A stretch of DNA of 13,434 bases, from NCBI GenBank assembly GCA_027604505.1, contig JADIIX010000056.1:126001-139434 (forward strand). Direction: 5' to 3'. This stretch comes from Gonapodya sp. JEL0774. Its lineage: Eukaryota > Monoblepharomycota > Monoblepharidomycetes > Monoblepharidales > Gonapodyaceae. Of this stretch, positions 9,797 to 13,434 are shown piece after piece (position 1 is the first letter of the stretch; the number at the start of each line of letters is the position of its first letter). The notes under the pieces are model-generated. The model did no database searches, was not told the origin of the DNA, and saw nothing but the letters and a program-made list of their open reading frames with translations. The translations under genes were made by a program, and so were the position numbers.

Positions 9797-10276
9797 GCTT
9801 GTGCGATTATAGTTGAATCGCGTGTTCCGAATCTTGGGCTTTTCGGCTCGAATGGTCCGCCTGGCCGGTGCCAATGAAAATGCCCGATCAGCGACCCACA
9901 CTCGTCATCCCTCAAGATAATTCCATCGCCTCGCACCGATTCATTTGATGTAATCTGCAGAAGAATAACTTCACGCGACAACTGGAATGAGCGAGCCAGG
10001 ACTGCGAGGACTCGCGGACGGACCACTCGAGTCTTTAACCCCTTCCTCCCCGGGCACCGCAATGTTTCGATCAAATATGTGCATTCTCCAATTCCCACCC
10101 ACACATTCACAATCTAAACAACTACCAACATAGTCCAGGGCCCCCACACCGGCCAGCCCCTCGCTACGCTCCAGTCATGCGCACTCCACACCGTGGACCA
10201 AGTTCTTCCCGCCTCTGAGTCCACGCAAAGAGCACACCTCCACAGCCATGTCGACGGCAGGCGGTGCCAGGTGGAT
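9797..10276. other. Intergenic region: CoA-transferase promoter side and eL8 3' side
   Basis: This 480-bp region lies between the CoA-transferase start codon and the eL8 stop codon, both on the minus strand. It should hold the promoter of the first and the 3' UTR of the second. A CTATAAT sequence lies on the minus strand about 10-20 bp upstream of the ATG at 9796. That is unusually close for a TATA box, so it is probably chance. An open frame across 9736-10110 has no recognisable product. No repeat or RNA gene was seen. Confidence 0.45.
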
Positions 10277-13200
10277 CTAGGCTGACGCCTTGGTGAGCGC
10301 GGCCTTGTCGAGGGCGGCCTTGCGGGCAGCCATCTTGGCAACGCCTAGCGGGGGGGTGGGTGGAGGTAGAGTGGAGAGGGCGAGCAGTGGCATCACGTGC
10401 AAAGGGGGGATGATGCGTGGGGTAGAGCAAGAAGGAACAACAATGAGTCGCACGCTCGGCACACCGAGGGACAAGGGAGACAACAAGCTCATCCTACGCA
10501 CTCTTGATCCCCATGATACCTCCACCCCAGGTCCTCCTGATCTCGGTGTTATCGTTGAAGTTGGCCTTGAAGGCCGACACGAGGTCCGCGAGCTCCTTCT
10601 TGTCCTAAAGACCCAAGGTAAAGAGCGACAAAATAAACAAATAAATCAATACGAAAAAAAGGGCACCCGATGAACACGCTCGCGTCGCAAAACGACCACC
10701 GCAAGCAAACGTCACTCGAAAACTCACCTCAGGCTTCACCTCGGTAACGGCCAACGCCGTGGCGGTCTTCTTGTGGACGACGGCTCCGAGGCGGGCCTTG
10801 CCCTTGACAATGGCGTACGGGACACCCATCTTGCGGCAGAGGGCCGGCAACCAGAGGACGAGCTAAAATAAATAAAAAAAAAGCAAAAGAAAAAGAAGAA
10901 GAAAAAGGGCCGAGGGAGACAAAGAGCATGAGAATAATTCGTCGGAGGTAGAGAGGGGTGGGAAGGGGAAAGGCCACGCCGCGATTTTTCTCAAAAAAAA
11001 AACCAACAAAACAAGTCCGTTCTAGGGCGCGGAATGCGGGTACACAGACAACCGACCGCGCCAACGTCCCGGCTCCACGGAGCCCAAGTGCGGGGGAAAA
11101 CAAGTGTGTGTTGTTGTTACACAGACACACACTTTCTCGCAAGACACCCTTTTGTTGTATGCCCCCCGCGTTTGCGTGCGCATGTACCAACAGTCTGCGC
11201 CGGTCCGGATGACCGCGTCCCCCCGGACCCATCCCATCCCACAGGATGGGCGGCCAAAAAGGAAACCGAACAGACGTGGATAACCGCGGGCAACAAAAGT
11301 TGTTTTCCCCCCGTGACCGCGCCCCAATGTCGCCTCGCCGGTCGGTGTACGCCACTGACTCGCAGGCCCGATTCCGAGCCCGCCGACCCCCCTTGTGGGG
11401 GGGGGGAAGGAAGCGAGGAAAAGGCGCACTACGACGGACCATCACGACACGGCAAGGGCGGCACCTCCACACACAAAACACCAAAGAACGACCACACCAT
11501 AGAGCCATACCGTGTCCGGGATCCCGGGGTTAATCACTCGCACGACACCTTCGTAGCCCCCGGGCTACGCGGGCCGGGGAGGACAAGAGCCCGGCGGACC
11601 ACGAGGCGCGTGGCGGGACGGTGGGTGATGCACGCGGGGAACAGGCGGGCCAACGACACGCACAAAACCGAATCCACCAGATAAAAAAGGAAAAACACCA
11701 AACCACGTCCCCAAACACATCCTTCCACCCCATACATACTCCCCGCCCTCTCGTCGTCACCGGTGCTGCGTAACTCGCTGGCCGGCGACTAGGGCGGGGG
11801 TGGTCTCGACAATTTGTATGGGGGTGTGAGATGAGATGGGACGGGCGGGTTTCCCCCCCCTGGGGACACCGTGCGGTGCATAGGACGGGTCATTGAACGT
11901 CGCGGGGGCATGAGCTGGAGAGAGTGTGGTGTGTGGTGTGTTGGTGTGTTGGTGTGTTCGTGTGTGTCGCGTGCTTGCTGTGGTCTGGTCGTGTGTGTAC
12001 GAATGTGCATTGTTGTGCGGTGGAACGGACGAGAAAACAGAGTGGCCGATATTGTGCGCGTTGCGTTGGCGAGGCGCACGCGCACACGAGAGAGAGAAAA
12101 AAAAGGCGGCGGGGGCGCTCGCGGCGCGGCCAGGCAAAAAACGGCTTTCCCCCCTTCCCCGACCAACGAGGTCACATGAGTTACCCACCTCGATAGGGTC
12201 CACATCATCCGCAATCACGACAAACGCCGCCTTCTTGTTCTCCACGAGAGCCGTAATGTGGTTGATGCCGTACTTGACGACGAGGGGTTTCTTGCCCGCG
12301 TCGGGCTTGGCGCCGGCCGCGGTGGCCGTGGCGGCGGCAGTCAGACGGACCTTCTTGTCGGCCTTGGACTCGGGACGGTACTTGACCAGGAGCTTGAAGA
12401 GTTGGGTAGCTGGGGGGGGGGGGAAGGGGGGCGGGGGAAGGGGAAGGTAGGTTGGCGTTGTACATACAGGGGTGCAGAGAGTGTGTGAGAACGAGACGGG
12501 GGAGACAAGACAACACATCATCGGTCCGCCAGGGCACCATGAAAAAACCAAATGGGGTCAATATATGGACCACTCTCTCTCCCGATCCCACCGTGGGATG
12601 AAAACCCAAATGGGTCAATTTGTCCGTATAGGGCACCTCCGTTCCGTTGCGCTTCCGTTCACTCCAGGCCCAGGTCGGGGCCGCCTCGGCCTCCGGCTAT
12701 TACCCACCAGTGTTCTTATCCAACGTCTTTGTAAACTGGTTGATGGCCGGAGGCACCTTGAGCCTCTTTTGGAGGATGGCCTTTTGCCTCTGGAGGCGGA
12801 TGTATTCGGGCCACTTGACGAAGCGGGTGAGGTCGCGGGTGGGTTGGATGGCTTGGCCTGGGTTGGGGAGTCGGTGTGTGTGTGTGGGAGGGGGGTAAGG
12901 AGGGGGCGGGGGGGTAAGGAGGGGTGTGTGTGAGAGAGGGAATGGGGGGACTCTGCCATGGACTCTGCCATGGACCGATCAATAGACTTCCATTGGTCCA
13001 TATGGGCTTCACCGCCCATATGCCTATATGGACCGCGAGGAGTCACTCGCCTCCGGCGGACTATGCCCCTCGCTGACGCTTTCGCTCACCTCCGGCCGGC
13101 GAGGAATCAATCGCCACCGGCGGACTACCTCCCTTCGGTCGGGCGAGGCGCTCGCTGACGCTTGGGCTCCACAGTACTCACCGATTCCAAAGTTCCTTGG

Positions 13201-13296
13201 AGCCTTCTCAATGAGAGGGTTCTTTGGTGCCTTTGCGGTCTTGCCCTTGATGGGGTAAGGGGCGGGAGCGACCTTCTTTCCTTTGGGAGCCTTGGG
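10277..13296 (-). CDS. RPL8: 60S ribosomal protein eL8 (RPL8/RPL7a), 5' partial
   Basis: This is the eukaryotic large-subunit protein eL8, which binds rRNA. Six exons are visible: 13182-13296, 12708-12857, 12189-12409, 10728-10862, 10502-10604 and 10277-10344, all with GT-AG borders and matching phases. They give 263 residues. The sequence runs from [15 protein letters not shown] through [23 protein letters not shown] and [11 protein letters not shown], then [23 protein letters not shown], the conserved core [20 protein letters not shown] and [14 protein letters not shown] to the stop TAG at 10277-10279. This is near-complete: only the initiator Met and possibly a few residues are missing, and no CAT triplet (minus-strand ATG) exists between 13297 and the right edge, so the first exon lies off the window. 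The donor GTGCGT at 10501 was chosen because joining at 10344 restores the KSVAKM sequence. Introns are 324, 298, 1326, 123 and 157 nt. Confidence 0.95.
10863..12188 (-). other. Long intron of eL8 (1326 nt)
   Basis: The donor is GTGGGT directly after the conserved DDVDPIE sequence. The acceptor is TTTTAG before the [13 protein letters not shown] exon, preceded on the coding strand by a long T/C tract and T runs (about 10865-10915). The intron is rich in short CA/TG and C/G runs. Open frames of 135-260 codons occur on both strands but look like compositional artefacts. I looked for box C/D snoRNA motifs on the coding strand and found no C box, and no coding exon is needed here because the flanking exons join in frame. 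Confidence 0.85.
11924..11968. repeat. TG-rich tract with an 8-bp repeat
   Basis: The plus strand shows GT-rich sequence in which a unit close to GTGTGTTG recurs about three times near 11933-11965. It lies inside the long eL8 intron and reads as a CA-rich stretch in the transcript. Confidence 0.7.
12411..12447 (+). repeat. G-run cluster (possible G-quadruplex) beside an eL8 3' splice site
   Basis: Runs of 12, 6, 5 and 4 G (12412-12423, 12426-12431, 12433-12437, 12440-12443) are separated by one or two bases, which meets the standard G-quadruplex motif. On the coding strand this is a C-rich tract ending directly at the AG acceptor of the exon beginning at 12409. The G-rich strand is the transcription template. 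Confidence 0.75.
12548..12619. repeat. Direct repeat with two small palindromes in an eL8 intron
   Basis: A direct repeat sharing CCAAATGGG(G)TCAAT occurs at 12548-12562 and 12606-12619. Between and within the copies are two palindromes: ATCCCAC-C-GTGGGAT (12585-12599) and ACCCA-AA-TGGGT (12604-12615). The block lies in the intron at 12410-12707. Confidence 0.65.
12887..12932 (+). repeat. G-rich short tandem repeat in an eL8 intron
   Basis: The unit GGGGGTAAGGAGGGG appears twice in close succession (starting about 12891 and 12909), next to TG-rich sequence. It lies near the 3' end of the intron at 12858-13181 and, with its long G runs, also fits a G-quadruplex motif. Confidence 0.6.
12948..12975. 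repeat. 12-bp tandem duplication
   Basis: The unit GGACTCTGCCAT is repeated exactly at 12948-12959 and 12960-12971, followed by a partial third copy (GGAC). Confidence 0.85.
12995..13034. repeat. Nested inverted repeats around CATATG
   Basis: The inner arms CATATGGGC (12999-13007) and GCCCATATG (13014-13022) are perfect complements around a 6-base loop. The outer arms GGTCCATAT (12995-13003) and ATATGGACC (13026-13034) are also perfect complements. The two pairings overlap and so are alternatives. The element lies in the intron at 12858-13181. The outer-arm sequence ATATGGACC recurs once more in the next intron, near 12563-12571. Confidence 0.8.
13043..13170. repeat. Imperfect direct repeat of 45-64 bp
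   Basis: Copy one (13043-13087) and copy two (13107-13170) share the order TCA-TCGCC, CCGGCGGACTA, CTCGCTGACGCTT and GCTC. Copy two carries extra sequence in the middle. Both are GC-rich and include short self-complementary segments such as CCGGCCGG between the copies. They fill the 5' half of the eL8 intron at 12858-13181. Confidence 0.7.
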
Positions 13297-13434
13297 CTGG
13301 GGTTGGTGGGTTGGGTAGGTGGGGTGTGTAGGTGTGTGGGGGGGAGAGAAGGGGAAGGAAGGAGGGGGGGTTGGGTGGTGGGGGAGAGGAAGGGGATGGA
13401 AAGGGGGGAGAAGGCGGGGCAGGGGAGGGATGGG
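13297..13434 (-). other. Pyrimidine-rich intron end at the right edge
   Basis: On the coding strand this stretch is almost purely C and T with some CA/CAC. It ends in CCCCAG directly before the first visible eL8 exon, so it is the 3' part of an intron whose 5' end and first exon lie off the window. It contains no ATG on the coding strand. Confidence 0.75.

Noticed and set aside
9736-10110. A 124-codon open frame on the minus strand upstream of the CoA-transferase
   Set aside because: It overlaps the first CoA-transferase exon in another frame and resembles no known protein. It is more likely promoter and intron sequence.
10480-10525. A premature stop of eL8 after MGIKSA (TAG near 10494)
   Set aside because: A GTGCGT donor just before it joins in phase to 10344 and restores the conserved KSVAKM C-terminus.
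10729-11508. A 259-codon open frame on the minus strand
   Set aside because: It runs from the long eL8 intron into an eL8 exon in a different frame. The protein-like sequence is compositional.
12480-12545. A possible snoRNA C box (minus-strand ATGATGT) in an eL8 intron
   Set aside because: The box is imperfect and there is no D box (CTGA) or terminal stem at a suitable distance.
11757-12551. A 264-codon open frame on the minus strand
   Set aside because: It includes the true eL8 exon at 12189-12409 in frame but continues through both flanking introns. Conservation stops exactly at the GT and AG borders.

Overview
This window looks like nuclear DNA of an intron-rich fungus. The genes are split by many short GT-AG introns. 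The protein signatures are fungal: the Dbp9 class of DEAD-box helicase, a LIM protein opening with a short N-terminal zinc knuckle, the long fungal type of CaiB/BaiF CoA-transferase, and an eL8 whose visible part fits the usual length. I cannot assign the lineage. The density of introns and very short exons would fit a chytrid-like or basidiomycete genome, but that is inference. No bacterial operon, tRNA, rRNA, CRISPR array or intact transposon was seen. All exon boundaries below were derived by hand from reading-frame continuity, GT/AG borders and remembered family conservation, and none has transcript support.

Layout. The left end (225-1151, plus strand) holds the 3' exons of a gene for a beta-propeller (WD40-like) protein whose start lies further left. 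It converges on the DBP9 helicase gene (minus strand, 1295-4098, six exons, 703 residues predicted). Next, all on the minus strand, come a LIM-domain protein gene (4879-5994, five exons, 266 residues), a CaiB/BaiF family III CoA-transferase gene (6470-9796, about 20 exons, about 641 residues) and the ribosomal protein eL8 gene (10277 to beyond the right edge, six visible exons, 263 residues visible, start codon off the window).

Base composition changes to the right. The eL8 introns (10345-13181) are strongly C/T-rich on the coding strand. They include a 1.3-kb intron, long C runs directly before 3' splice sites, TG-rich tracts, and a cluster of palindromes and direct repeats in the first two complete introns.

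Functional links. DBP9 and eL8 both serve the 60S ribosomal subunit, one in assembly and one as a structural protein, but they are separated by two unrelated genes, so the link may be accidental. The CoA-transferase is probably metabolic and the LIM protein probably a protein-interaction factor. Nothing suggests that the five genes form one pathway. The most unusual points are the exon structure of the CoA-transferase gene, which has exons of 13-30 nt and one predicted intron of only 23 nt, the 5-nt first exon of the LIM gene, and the repeat-rich eL8 introns.
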